Source: Saxidomus purpurata (Eukaryota; Mollusca; Bivalvia; Venerida; Veneridae). From it: a stretch of 64,000 nt of DNA. The DNA is taken from positions 6,073,768-6,137,767 of the forward strand of contig JAFMSR010000012.1 in the NCBI GenBank assembly GCA_022818135.1, given 5' to 3'. The notes beneath the pieces were generated by a model, which was given only the letters and a program-made list of their open reading frames with translations, had not been told where the DNA came from and did not search any database. The position numbers and the translations under genes are program-made. Every line of letters starts with the position of its first letter. The stretch's first letter is position 1. Shown one piece after another: positions 12,266 to 24,950 of the stretch.

Positions 12266-12311
12266 TTCTCACCTATGAGATAATTTAAAAGTGAATCTAA
12301 CGTGTTCATGA

Positions 12312-12424
12312 GTTGTGGATAAGGTAATCCAACCCGAGGGCTGATATACGTCCCAAAATCGAGGCTCTGCCGAGTTTTTTTGGACGAATCTCAACCCGAG
12401 CGTTGGATTTCCTTATCCACAACT
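12312..12424. repeat. imperfect inverted repeat / hairpin
   Basis: GTTGTGGATAAGGTAATCCAACCCGAG on the left pairs with CTCAACCCGAGCGTTGGA..., ending TCCTTATCCACAAC on the right, around a ~50-base loop. It is probably one end or the core of a MITE; the outer borders are not defined. Confidence 0.6.
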
Positions 12425-14149
12425 CAATGGACATGGTAAATTTATTTTCTCACCGTTTTAATTGCATTTTCACACAAGTAAGAAGAAATAAATGTAAATA
12501 CAGGATGGGAATGAAAAAAAGAAAATCAACCTTTCCTCGATTTTTACTTCAAAACTGCTATAGATGGATAGAAAATGGTCTAACTAAGAAAATGAATACC
12601 CACAACCCTATGTTTATTTCAAAAAAATATTTTACAGCCATTTTTCGATTTTTATGTGACGTGCTAGCTGCTATAATTATAATTTACGTAAAAGTAGTCC
12701 GGCAGCGATGTGATATAAGCGGTGAAGGATATTGAGGATATTTGTTTGATTCAGTGAAATATCAAATTTATTTCACAAATGAACCCCAAAAACTGATATT
12801 TTCACGAGTGACAAGTCTGCACTTCGTCACGCCATAAATCACGGAGTAGTACTCAATCAGCAAAAACAGTGAAGATAAAAATGGTAATCAAAATGGGTGT
12901 ATTCGTAAAGAGCTAGGGTCTGTCAGTTGTTTCAACTGAGGAGAAATCCAAGGGCGGATAATAAAGAAGTGTCATTCCTCCTTACGTGACCAGCCGGATC
13001 AGTCAAATTATGTGAACGTGTAGAGACACTATCATGCTTCAGCTTTAAAATGTCTATGCAAAATAGCTTTTTTAACCTGAATGAAATATCCATGTTGTCC
13101 CATCACTATATGAACTGTATTTCAATAATTACATTTAATGTCTACATTGAGCCTTACTGTTTCTTCAAAAACACATTTTACCATTTTTAGATACACTGTT
13201 AACGCTGTAATTAACGTTACAGAATGTTACAGTAAAAACACCAAGAAAAGACAACTGAATTTGTGTTGAACTAGTCAGAATGAAATAAATATTAATTTTT
13301 TGCAAACATATTACTACGTATTTATGCATTTGGTGAATTTGGTGGCAGTTGGCCAGCTTTATCTCATAACGGAATATACAAACACTTCGATTTTCTTCGT
13401 CAAACTTACTGGAAAATTGCAATATTACAATAAATATGCTTAACTGTTCTTACATGACTAAAATGAAAAATAAACAAAGTTCCATCGAACCAGCTATCAA
13501 TTTGAGCGCAAAGGTTTATAAACAGCAAACATGCATGTTAGTGACTGATATCTTGTCATTTACGTTGCAATACGTTACTTTTATAACTATAATTCACTAA
13601 AATATACATCAAAATGTTTATATCAATACATGTATCAAATATTTAGTCTTAAGGCAACAGCCCAATCATGCCTTTTAATACTTTACGTAACAAGTTATGT
13701 TATGCTACTTTTACTTTTTGTTTTTCAATACAATGTATCAGTATTTTATAAAGACTGAAAAATAAAATGGAACACGCTATATATGTGTACATGTATGAAT
13801 ATCAAGTCATTAACCGATAAAATTGGCAGACCACAAATCTGTTATTTTCGTTACCATGGTTACTGATTACGTTACTACATATGATAAACATCATTTTTGT
13901 CTGAAAAATGTGAACTTTCTTATGTGTATTTGTGTCAAGTTTGGCAAGATGTTTTCTCCGCGCATTTCGGTTTATGTGACTTTATCTTTACTTTCTGCTT
14001 CATACAGCGCATCCGCCTAACTGTTAAGTTCAATGACATCATAATTGTCCAAGTCTTGTGGCAAGTACCCCAACGCCCTGAAACACATTAGCTACATCAT
14101 AGCCATGCGATTCTAGATGATATTACAATTTTAACGCAAGAGTCGGGAG
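12425..14149. other. AT-rich intergenic sequence, nothing recognised
   Basis: Both strands were scanned for splice-bounded coding blocks, RNA genes and strong repeats without success. A phrase TTTTCACGAGTG near 12798 resembles the hairpin MITE inside the foldback at 18.1 kb. Confidence 0.4.
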
Positions 14150-15364
14150 CAAAAACTACAGCAGGGAGAGAGCCATGAGTCGAGAAGGAACACGTGTCTT
14201 TACTGACAATGACGAAATACACGGTTTATGAAAGGAAATGAATTTTGTCAAAGGTCGCAGCCTCTTTGCACACAAGACCTTTCACAAACTGATTTGGACT
14301 TTCCAGATTGAAATAACCAAAGCCAGATAGACCATATCATTATCAACAACAAGCGAAGCTACTCTCTCCAAGATGTGCGGGTAATAAGACATAACGATGT
14401 TCTAGTGGCCACAGTCTTGTAGTGGGAAAGCTTACATTAAAGGTGAAGAAAGCAAAGATCGAGAACAACAGAAACAAACGCTTCGATGTTGCCAAACTGA
14501 AGGACTAAAGTGTCTAATTTCTACGTCACGCCGAAGAACCGATTCAATATCCTTTAAGACGTAATGACTGCTTCAGAGGTCATAGGCTACAAGAGGAGTT
14601 CTAAGACTGAATAGATGTCTGCAGACACATGGAAGGATATGGATAGATGAGCGGAAACAGTGGAAGAAAAAACTTCTATACGTAAAGACACCAAGATTGA
14701 ATGAGAGACATAGAAAAAGACAGGCAAGTCAAGACTTCCGCCAGAAAAGACAAATGCCAGTATAAAGCTTGAAAATAATATAAGACCCATCATTCTACAG
14801 GAAGTAAAGACAGCTATCAAAAAGCTAACGAATGGCAAGACCCTACGAGAAGACTATGTGTGTGGTGAGATGCTGGGGAGGGCAGGGGACCAGGAACACG
14901 ACGACTGCCGCAGCGTATTCTTCAGGACATCTGGGATATAGAGGATATTCCGATTGACTGAAAGAATGGTTGTCATTGCAAAGCTGTCCAAGAATCATGA
15001 CCAGGGAGACTGCATGCAACAATAGGAGAGGCATCGCACTTTTTTCTCACAAGGAAGGTCTTCTGTCGCATCATACTATAGCGCGTTACAACAGCATTGG
15101 ACAGCATACTACGCCAGGAACAGATAGTTTTCCGGAAAGAAAGATCATTTATAGACCACTTCTTTGTTATCTACGACAGATTCTGGAGCAGTCACAAAGT
15201 TGGAACAACGCACTCTATGTGGTGTTTGTTGACTTTGAGAAGGTGTTTACAATTCTACATTGAGAGATCTTACAACAAAACAGCATCCCATAATTATACT
15301 GGTCGACAGCATCTAGTCCCAATATGGGAATTTTTGAGTGCATATTTATAACAGTCAACTAACA
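14150..15364 (+). pseudogene. RTE-like LINE pseudogene, 5' part
   Basis: Translated blocks in different frames match an RTE-type LINE ORF: a DNA block near 14370-14420 that reads QDVRVIRHNDV in one frame (the late endonuclease region, normally DVR-RRGADV), then KNGKT-like sequence near 14826, and the RT motif YVVFVDFEK at 15216-15242 followed by VFTILH, the degraded palm block FVDFEKAFD. Frames shift repeatedly and stops interrupt, so it is dead. The copy stops at 15364, where the foldback element begins, and resumes at 20002. Confidence 0.8.
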
Positions 15365-18300
15365 CATGACTACAAAGTTGGTTGCTTATTCCTTATTCCT
15401 TTTTCGAATAAGGAATAAGGAACTGGTTACTTATTCCTTATTCAAATCTGAATAAGTAACAGAAGAGTTACCGCCGGTGACACAAAATATGTCGTCGTCA
15501 TTCTTTCACAATACCAATATCTATTTGTTTTAAGGCCAAACAAACATAATTTAAGCTTTTACTAAGAGCATTTAAAAAAAAATGAACAAAGCCGAATAAG
15601 GAATAAGTAACTGGTTACTTATTCCTTATTCAAACGCGAATAAGTAACAGAAGAGATACCGCCGGGGACACAAAGTATGTTGTTTTCATTCTTTCACATT
15701 ACTAATATCTAACTGTTATAAGACCACGCAAACTTAATTCAAGCTATTACAAAGAGCATTTTTGAAAAAATGAACACAGTCGAATAAGGAATAAGGAACT
15801 GGTTACTTATTCCTTATTCAAATCCGAATAAGTTACAGAAGTGATACCGCCGGCGACACGGACAGTGTCGTCGCCATTATTTCACATTAATAATATCTAA
15901 CTGTTATAAGGCCAAGCAACCTTAATTTAAGCTATTACAAAAATCATTTTTGAAAAAAAATGAACAGAGTCGAATAAGGAAAAGGAACTGGTTACTTATT
16001 CCTTATTTAAACGCGAATAAGTAACAGAAGAGTTACTGCCGGTGACACAAAATATGTCGTCGTCATTCTTTCACAATACCAATATCTAACTATTTTAAGG
16101 CCAAACAAACTTAATTTAAGCTATTTCAAAGAGCCTTTTCGAAAAAAATGAACAAAGTCGAATAAGAAATAAAGAACTGGTTACTTATTCCTTATTCAAA
16201 CGCGAATAAGTAACAGGAGAGATACCGCCGGTGAAACTGACAGTGTCGTCGTCATTCTTTCACATTACCAATATCTAAATGTTTTAAGGCCAAACAAACT
16301 TAATTTAAGCTATTTCTAAGAGCATTTAAAAAATCAACAAAGTCTAATAAGTAACAGAAGAGTTACCGCAGGGGACACATAATATGTCATTCTTTCACAA
16401 TACAAATGTCTAACTGTTTTAAGACCAAGCAAACTTAATATAAGCTATTTCAAAGAGCATTTTTGAAAATAAAAAATGAAAAAAAGCCGAATAAGTAACA
16501 GAAGAGATACCGCCGGTGACACGATAAATGTCGTCATCATTCTTTCTTATTACCAATATCTTACTGTTTTTACGGCCAAAAAAACTTCATTTAAGTTATT
16601 ACCAAGAGCCTTTTCGAAAAAAATGAACAAAGTCGAATAAGGAATAAGGAACTTACTCAAATCCGAATAAGTAACAGAAGTGATACCGCCGGTGACACGA
16701 AAACTGTCGTCGTCATTCTTTCATATAACTAATATCTAACTCTTTTAAGGCCAAACAAACTTAATTTAAGCTATAACTAAGAACATTTTTTTTAAATGAA
16801 CAAAGTCGAATTAATAATAAGAAACTGGTTACTTATTCCTTATTCAAACGCGAATAAGTAACAAAAGAAAAACCGCCGGTGACACGACAAATGTCGTCGT
16901 CATTCTTTTACATTACGATATATAACTGTTTTAAGGCCAAACAAACTTAATTTAAGCTATTTCAAAGGTCATTTTTGAAAAAAATGAAAAAAAGCCGAAA
17001 AAGTAACAGGTGACATTAAAAATGTCATCGTTATTCTTTCAAAATACCAATATCTAACTGTTTTAAGGCCAATCAAACTTAATTCAAGCTATTACTGCGA
17101 GCATTTTTGAAAATAAATGAACACAGTCGAATAAGGAATAAGGAACTGGTTACTTATTCCTTATTCAAATCCGAATAAGGAACAGAAGAGATACCGCCGG
17201 CGACACGGACAATGTCGTCGTCATTCTTTCACATTACTAATATCTTACTGTTTAAAGGCCAAGCAAGCCGTATTTAAGCTATAACAAAGAGCCTTTTTCA
17301 AAAAAGAAATGAACAAAGTCAAATAAGGAATAAGTAACTGATTACTTATTCCTTATTCAAGCGCTAATAAGTAATAGAAGAGATACCGTCGGTGACACAA
17401 GATATGTCGTCGTCAAAGAATGCCAGAAATCAGTTCCTTATTCCTTATTCGACTTTGTTCATTTAATACACGACATTTTCATAACCAGTTACTTATTCCT
17501 TATTCGACTTTGTTCATTTTTTTTCCAAAAGGCGCTTTGTAATAGTTGGAATTAAGTTTGCTTGGCCTTAAAACAGTTAGATATTGGTATTTCAAAAGAA
17601 TGACGACGACATTTTTCGTGTAACCGGTGGTATCACTTCTGTTACTTATTCGGCTTTTTTCATTTTTTAAAAAAATGCTCTTTGAAATAGCCAAAATTGT
17701 GTTTGCTTGGCCTATAAAAAAGAGATATTGGTATTATGAAAAAATGACGACGACATATTTTGTGTCACCGGCAGTAACTCTTCTGTTACTTATTCGCGTT
17801 TGAATAAGGAATAATTATTTTATGTTTTCCAGTGAATTATAGAGTTTTCTCAGTGAAATAAAAGTGATAATCCACAGTTTTGAAACAGTGGATTACCATT
17901 TTTATTTTTCACTGTTTTGCAATCTTTAACCCGGATTTACGTCAAAAAGTATACCGAGCGTAATTAATGCTGGAAACCATGCGACGATGACGTCGTTTAA
18001 ATGACGTCATTTGCGCTATGTTTCTGATGACGTTTCCCGCGATTTTCGATATTTTGTAGAAATAAACTCAATAAAAGTAGAGTTTTAACAATAAAATAAA
18101 CAGAAAAATTGTTGGTATCGGTGTAATATCACGTTAATTTCACTCGTGAACACCAAAAGTTGTTATTTTCACTCGTGGCTGCGCCACTCGTGAAAATATC
18201 ACTTTTGGTGCCCACTCGGTGAAATTATAACGTGATCTTACACCGAAACCAACAATTATCCTCTATGTAACCAGTTCCTTAATCGTTATTCGACTTTGTT

Positions 18301-20001
18301 CATTTTTTTCAAAGAGGCTCTTATTAAAAGCTTTAATTATGTTTGTTTGGCCTTAAAACAAATAGATATTGGTATTGTGAAAAAATGATGACGACATTGC
18401 CCTTGTCGCCGGCGGTATCATTTCTGTTACTTATTCGCGTTTGAATAAGGCTTAAGTAACCAGATACTTATTCCTTATTCGACTTCGTTCATTTTTTAAA
18501 AACAGGCTCTTTGTAATGACTTAAATACGGTTTGCTTGGCCTTTAAACAGTTAGATATTAGTAATGTGAAAAAATGACGACGGCATTGTCGGTGTCGCCG
18601 GCGGTATCATTTCTGTTACTTATTCACGTTTGAATAAGGCTTAAGTAACCAGATACTTATTCCTTATTCGACTTTGTTCATTTTTTAAAAAATGGCGCTT
18701 TGTAATGGCTTAAATACGGTTTGCTTGGCCTTTAAACAGTTAAGATATTAGTAATGTGAAAAAATGACGACGGCATTGTCGGTGTCACCGGCGTTATCAC
18801 TTTTGTTACTTATTTGCGTTTGAATAAGGAATAAGTAACCAGTAACTTATTCCTTATTCGACTTTGTTCATTTTTTTTCAAAAATACTCTTAGTAATAGC
18901 TAAAATTAAGTTTGTTTGGCCTTAAAACAGTTAGATATTGGTATTGTAAAGGAATAACGAAGACATGGCTCGTGTCACCGGCGGTATCTCTTCTGTTACT
19001 TATTCGGATTTGAATAAGGAATAAGTAACTAGTTCCTTATTCCTTAATCGACTTTGTTCATTTTTTTCAAAGAGGCTCTTAGTTAAAGCTTAAATTATGT
19101 TTGTTTGGCCTTAAAACAAATAGATATTGGTATTGTGAAAGAATGACGACGACATATTTTGTGTCACCGGTGGTAACTCTTCTGTTACTTATTCGGATTT
19201 GAATAAGGAATAAGTAACCAGTTACTTATTCCTTATTCGACTTTGTTCAGTTTTTTCCAAAATGATTTTTGTAAAAGCTTAAATAAGGTTTGCTTGGCCT
19301 TAAACAGTTAGATGTTAGTTATGTGAAAGAATGACGACGACATTGTCTGTGTCGCCGGCGGTATCACTTCTGTTACTAATTCGGTTTTTTCTCTCTTTAT
19401 TTTTTAAATGCTCTTGGAAATAGCTTAAATTAAGTTTGTTTGGCCTTAAAATAGTTAGATATTGGTATTGTGAAAGAATGACGACGACATATTATGTGTC
19501 CCTGACGGTATCTCTTCTGTTACTTATTCGCGCTCGAATAAGGAATAAGTAACCAGTTCCTTATTCCTAATTCGACTTTTTTTTTTCAAAAATGATTTTT
19601 GTAATGGCTTAAATTAAGTTTGCTTGGCCTTTAAACAGTTAGATATTAGTAAAAATGTTAGATCAGTTAGATATTAGTGAAAAATGACAACGGCATTGTC
19701 GGTGTCGCCGGCGGTATCACTTCTGTTACTTATTCGGATTTGAATTAGGAATAAGTAACCAGTTCCTTATTAGACTTTGTTAATTTTTTCAAAAAATACT
19801 CTTAGTAATAGCTTAAATTATGTTTGTTTGGCCTTAAAACAGTTAGATATTGGTATTGTTAAAGAATGACGACGACATTGTTCGTGCCACCGGCAGTATC
19901 ACTTCTGTTACTTATTCGGATTTGAATAAGGAATAAGTTACTAGTTCCTTATTCCTTATTCGAAAAAGGAATAAGGAATAAGTAACCAACTTTGTAGTCA
20001 T
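15365..20001. mobile_element. ~4.6-kb foldback element with opposed tandem-repeat arms
   Basis: The ends are mutual reverse complements: CATGACTACAAAGTTGGTT at the left, AACCAACTTTGTAGTCAT at the right. Left arm (about 15385-17425) carries about ten ~195-200-bp units of the form GAATAAGTAACAGAAGAG-ATACCGCCGGTGACAC-...-TGTCGTCGTCATTC-...; the right arm (about 17430-19985) carries the reverse complement. Each unit also contains an internal palindrome, TTCCTTATTC..GAATAAGGAA. AACTAACA occurs at 15357-15364 and 20002-20009, giving a candidate 8-bp target duplication as in hAT-type insertion. No transposase is present. Confidence 0.9.
17825..18265. mobile_element. nested MITE-like insertion in the foldback arm
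   Basis: The repeat units of the right arm break at GAATAAGGAATAATTATTTT (17801-17821) and resume at ATGTAACCAGTTCC (18264). The insert contains an inverted repeat at about 18105-18258 (TTGTTGGTATCGGTGTAA against TTACACCGAAACCAACAA), with an internal pair CTCGTGAACACCAAAAGT/ACTTTTGGTGCCCACTCG. No coding sequence is present. Confidence 0.75.
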
Positions 20002-20725
20002 AACTAACAACAGCCTTTCAAAGTGGACACTGAATTGAAGCAGGGATATATTTTGTCGCCAATGCCCTTCTCACTGGCAATGGACTGGATTATGAGGAGT
20101 GTCACGCAGGAAAGACGGCATGGTCTACAATTGACATTTAACTCAGTGCGAAGGGATATGACTATACAGGTCTTGAGAAAGAACACCACCATCAGCAACC
20201 CAGGCATGATCAACAGGAGGTAACTTAAAACAGCAAAGTCACCACGGACAGTGAATGTGACCAAGAGATGAACACAGCCAACAAAGCCTTTACCAGGCTC
20301 AAACCCATATGGAGAACCACAGTACTTAGCACATGCAACATGATCAAGATCTACTCTTATTATTATTATGGCTGGGAGTGCTGGAAGAAATACCATCGCC
20401 ATTGAACGGAAGATTTTCAGAACAAGTCCCCAGCTCTTCTGGCCAAGCACCAACCTCGACAGAAAAGTACAACACAGGACAGGGATGGGCACAATTGCTG
20501 AAACCATCAAAGAACGATGCTGGCGCTGGCGCATATTTGTCGCGTGCAACCAAACTCGCCCCTAAAGGTAACTCTACAATGAGCACCACAGAGGCCGACA
20601 CAAGAAACACGGAGGTGGGCCTCCGATAAGGGACACACGCTAGAGACGACACCTAGTGTAGCAGCTTACAGAGGTAGATGGAAGTCTCTTGCAGTCGCGT
20701 CATGCACCAGACGGCGTATAGAGAA
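20002..20725 (+). pseudogene. RTE-like LINE pseudogene, 3' part
   Basis: This continues the element broken at 15364. TTC AAA GTG GAC at 20017-20028 opens FKVDTELKQGYILSP, then FSLAMDWIMRS: the RT block normally reading VRQGC-LSP-LF--AIDWIMR. Further on, KIYSSYYYGWECW (near 20344) and a CRWR-like block with ALAHICRVQPNSP (20519-20562) are the C-terminal features of this LINE type. The YADD region itself is missing or unrecognisable between about 20120 and 20240, so there is an internal deletion. Stops and frameshifts throughout; ends near GAATTGAGTGAGTG. Confidence 0.8.
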
Positions 20726-21030
20726 TTGAGTGAGTGAGTGGGGGGGGGGGATGGGGTTTTCAACAGCCCAAAGTCTATAACAGCAAATATTGGCGAACAT
20801 AGTTACGTGAAACATTATCGATCCAGTACATAATAAACCAGCGATTGTTTAGTCAGAAATTAAATTAGTTTCATCAATCAAGCTTGTATCACAAGACAGC
20901 GAGTCACAGTATGTTTTTAAATTGTTTAAGTAAAACGGTAATTTTCTAGTGACCGCATAACATAAACAATAGCTGTCCGGCGACATCACTGGACTTTTCT
21001 GATCGCTTTGACGGAGAGTTGACTTATTTG
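20726..21030. other. low-complexity and unique spacer
   Basis: A G-rich run (20739-20751) is followed by sequence with no recognised feature up to the (AAC)n tail of the next element. Confidence 0.5.
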
Positions 21031-21125
21031 AACAACAACAACAACAATAACTTTATTTTGTGAAGGTTACATACTAAGTGCACAAAACTTTTCATACTGC
21101 TTATTTCCATTATGGCCTCCATTTA
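21031..21125 (-). mobile_element. LINE/SINE 3' tail matching the CR1-like element at 10.6 kb
   Basis: Read on the minus strand, 21125-21031 gives GGCCATAATGGAAATAAGCA ... ACTTAGTATGTAACCTTCAC, then AAAATAAAGTTATTG and (TTG)n, nearly identical to 10575-10668. Further upstream (21126-21297) no match to the 10.4-kb element was seen, although the frame stays open. Either a diverged subfamily or a SINE that borrowed the tail. Confidence 0.8.
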
Positions 21126-21299
21126 AATATCCCTTTAGGTATGACTTCACTAAATCGGTGAGACTTGGAACCAGCCAATTTGTGTAGGGAACTTGCGGAC
21201 CTATTAGATATCTGTGGTTTTTGATTGGTTTAAAATGATTAGTAGCACTAAAGTTTTCTAGAATTAAAATCGAAAGTACAATGGTTGAACATAACAAAA

Positions 21300-22660
21300 A
21301 AATAGTTTATTAATTTTCTGATTAATTTTACGGTGTTCTGTGGCTATCTGAAAATATTGAATTTTTTGACAGAATGTAAACAAAAATCCTACAGACGAGG
21401 GGGTGATGTCCTACTGGTGCAATTTTCGGCTATAAAGTATCACTATATGTATATAAAAAAAGGGCATTTTTGGGTGTGACTAAGGTGGTTCTACAGATTT
21501 ATTGGGGTGTAAACACTCGACGAATGTTTTGGTATGCGGACCGTGCTTAAATGCTATACAGTAAGTCTATGGAAAAAGATTTAGTGTAGTCATACCTATA
21601 GGTACATTTATTCACACACAAATCAACTCCAGCAGTGGTTATTAAGAGAGATATGAGTATGATACATGAAGTAGCTTGCACGCAAAACTTTATATATTAA
21701 AAGTTTCTGAGTAAAAAGGACAACATTCAGTCACGGTTTATGTAATACTTCATTAGTTTAAACATACATTTTGCATATTATTCATTATGTCAAACAGCAC
21801 CAAGAATCGAGTAAAAAGCTCATAACTTATTTAGAAATTGTATGTGAATACTTTATCGAAGTTTCAAACTATTCTATGTTTGCACTGTGCTATGAGCATT
21901 GCCTGCACGCAAAACTTTAATCAGATTCTAAGTCGGTTATACTTACATAAAATTCATGTAGCAGTTACTAAACTTGACTGTGTGATACCACTAAACTGAA
22001 GATTGTGTTGGTGCTTTTAAAAGTCGAAATGTCGACTCAAATGTAACTGCGATAGCTGACACCCCCCCCCCCCCACACACACACACAAACCTCAATATTC
22101 TCCAATTTGAATCATTAAAACGTGGCGTGTCGTCATTTAGTGCATGTATATACAATGTAACTAGTAATTAGAGGGCATTTTAGTCATTTTTACCACTGGT
22201 ATATATTGGTAAACACTGATATCCATCTCAGTTTAGAAATAAATCCTCTTGGCTTAGTGTCAGATGGAAAGTATACGCATATAAACATTGATAATCATAT
22301 CGTTTTGTAAAGGAAACCCACAGTAATTCACCAGCCACCGCAGCAGCATTCGGTTGCAGAGGTTTGTCAATTAATTTTTCCGTAAATATTTTTAATGTGT
22401 GTTCTTTCAGCACAATATGTGCAACAATGGTTGAACGAATTTCATACCATCTGTTAAAAAATAAGATTAATAGAAGATAATTGCTTAGCTGAATAGTGCA
22501 TACTAGGTTCATGATAGCAAGTGATGTTTTTATATATGGATATGCATGTATCCGATTATGTATTTGTATGAACGTTTGTCCGTAATTTATGGAAGGCCAC
22601 AATGAAATTGTGATGTATATACAAATTTGTATAAATGTCTATTTGTGCTACCTTCGTGAA
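21300..22660. other. no gene; contains (C)n(AC)n tract
   Basis: A poly-C run then (AC)n lies at 22062-22087. GCACGCAAAACTTTA occurs twice (21678 and 21906) as a short direct repeat. No gene or RNA was recognised. Confidence 0.4.
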
Positions 22661-22662
22661 GA

Positions 22663-22673
22663 TTTTATTATTA

Positions 22674-22707
<34 letters not shown>

Positions 22708-22708
22708 T
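22663..22708. repeat. (TTA)n microsatellite
   Basis: About fifteen TTA/TTG units. Such tracts often mark tails of CR1-type insertions, but no element body was recognised beside it. Confidence 0.85.
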
Positions 22709-23164
22709 CTCTACAATACGTACCAACAATTCACATACATACCAATAAGTAGTTTTTTTTCTTCAAATTACTGAGAATACACCAACCACTTACAGAAGTA
22801 CTTTTGTACTTTTATTTAGCTAACATTTGTAATAACAAGCTGTTTTTACAATAACGTTCCGGATCGTCATTGCTTTTCTCACTGAAATTATTTTAACTAT
22901 GCGGATATTATTTTTAATTTGTTCCCTCGACCGCTTGTTTGTTTTTTTCCTTTTTGACCACATTTTTTCTTCTTAATTTTTGCATTAGTCATAGAATACA
23001 TTACCACTATTTTTTTTCTCAAACGCCCCCTTGATCAGCTAACTACATTCAGTCACATTTAGTAGATGCTAATTTCAGACATTAATATAATGTACATTTA
23101 TTGTCTACATGTTTGTACATATTTTATGCGTCTCAGCTAGAATACTGATATGCTCATGTCGGTC

Positions 23165-23795
23165 GGTTACGGTAAACGATTGATAGTACGCTAAATGACC
23201 TACGAATCCTCAGACTTGAAGGCTGGTCATGATCAGTAGATGACCACTATTGCTTTCGAGGTCAATAGATCAAAGGGCAAGGTCACAGTGAATCTAAACA
23301 GTAAAACTATTTTGGATCAATAATTCGCGAACACTTTGGCTTAGCTAGGTAAATGGTTATGATCAATAAATGATACACATTGTTTAAGTCAGTAGGCCAA
23401 AGGTAAAGGTGAAGTAAAAAGGTATCCGATCAAGAACTCTAAAATGCTTCGGCCAAGGATCTTCAGATATTATAATGAGATTGGTCATGACCAGTAGATG
23501 TTACCTATATGTATACATCTACAACTTATGACGTCAGTCAAAACATTTGGCAAATACAATAGATTCTTATCAATACCTAGATAATGCCTGGACCTAGAAC
23601 CCTCAAATTTAGCAGGAAGGTTTTCATGACAAGGGGAAGATCTGTTTTGATTTTCAAATCAGTAGGTCAAATGTCAGGGTCATCGTGACATTGAACAGTA
23701 GAAGTTAGATTTGAGTAGTAACAGAGACATAAGGCTAATTCGCCAATAGAAGTAAGTGAAATGTCTTCAAAGGAGCGTATGTAATTCCCGAACAT
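23165..23795 (+). repeat. dispersed GGTCAAAGGTCA-type repeat, about four units
   Basis: Degenerate ~170-bp units carry GGTCATGATCAGTAGATGACC, CAATAGATCAAAGGGCAAGGTCAC and equivalents at about 23220, 23350, 23480 and 23620. This is a different consensus from the 31.4-32.2 kb block but the same general bivalve style. Confidence 0.7.
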
Positions 23796-24314
23796 CTCTT
23801 GTTTCGGTAAGTCACCCTCGCCTAGTCAACCCGAAGGGATTTTTTCTGTTTACTTTTGACTCATCATCAATTTCAGCACTTTGATTTGAGTTGATGCAAG
23901 AGTTGTAACGATTGCGAAAAAAAGATGTGAAAATGAGTCACAAAGAGCTATGTTGACGACCAAAAGGTTTTTGAAGCACATGTATATGCAATACATTTCC
24001 ACAAAATATAAAATGGATTAAAAGTTTCAGCAGAAATTGAGGGGGAGAGATGTGAGAGGGTGCTATTAAAATGTGTATGTGGCGTCTAAGTTTACCTCGA
24101 CATCTTCCATCAAGACTTGACCCTATCATATATAAATGGCTGTTTGTTATCTATGACTTGCTGTAATAACTAAAATGCATTTACAATATTTTTACACAAA
24201 AATAAAAAAGGAAATATCATCTGCCACTTGGTACCTTTTAGGGGCCATATGAAAAAAAAAAATTGTTCTGATTTGCTTGGTAACTCTTTACATGTCTTAT
24301 GTGTAACCTTCATT

Positions 24315-24331
24315 AAATTGTTAATACTATT

Positions 24332-24362
<31 letters not shown>

Positions 24363-24380
24363 TTATATAATAATGTCTTT
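24315..24380. repeat. (TTA)n microsatellite
   Basis: Interrupted TTA repeat in otherwise unique sequence about 300 bases upstream of the first exon of the claudin-like gene. Confidence 0.85.
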
Positions 24381-24667
24381 ATGGTCCGCGAGAAGATTTT
24401 TATTAGGGTCAGACATATGAATTTTAACCGGAACGTGCCCACCTACTTTTGTGACGGTAGATTTACTGAACTGTGAAATAAAGCAGTAAACCTGGAGATA
24501 GTCATCTGAAATTTAAGCTTCCGAGATTGAGTTCATTTTTCACATTTTAAGATGATAAATCCTTCTTGTGTTTAAGTTAACTGCTGTTTTACAAGAGACT
24601 AATGTTAGTGTCTTAAATTTAGTGCGTAACCAAATTAGGACAAGGATTCAGTGGAATAAATTTAGCA

Positions 24668-24950
24668 ATGGAGAGAGGACGTACATTTTACATCGCTGTA
24701 GCGAACGGGCTCGTGGCCCTTGGGCTGCTGTTAACTTCAGTAAACCTTCCTACATACTTAGTGCTCGAGACAAAACCCTATGCTTTCGTGGTATTAAAAA
24801 GTGGTAAACTGGAGGGATGGACTGCCGAGGAGCTTGGAATTACGTCTGTTCAGTTGAACATGGTAAAGAACAACTACGCCCAGTTTCTTAGCAGACACAG
24901 AACAGCAGACGATAGTAGCAGTGAAGACAGTGACGACTCGGACAGTGAAG
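24668..24950 (+). CDS. exon 1 of claudin-like paralogue 1
   Basis: ATG 24668 opens a signal-anchor-like TM1 (FYIAVANGLVALGLLLTSV), then a short loop ending in the acidic stretch SSSEDSDDSDSE. Donor GTACGTG follows at 24951, phase 1. The frame reads on for 6 codons past the donor to a stop, so a spliced rather than a stand-alone product is likely. Confidence 0.8.

Noticed and set aside
20004..20549. 181-codon minus-strand frame
   Set aside because: Lies opposite the RTE-like LINE 3' part; no family seen.
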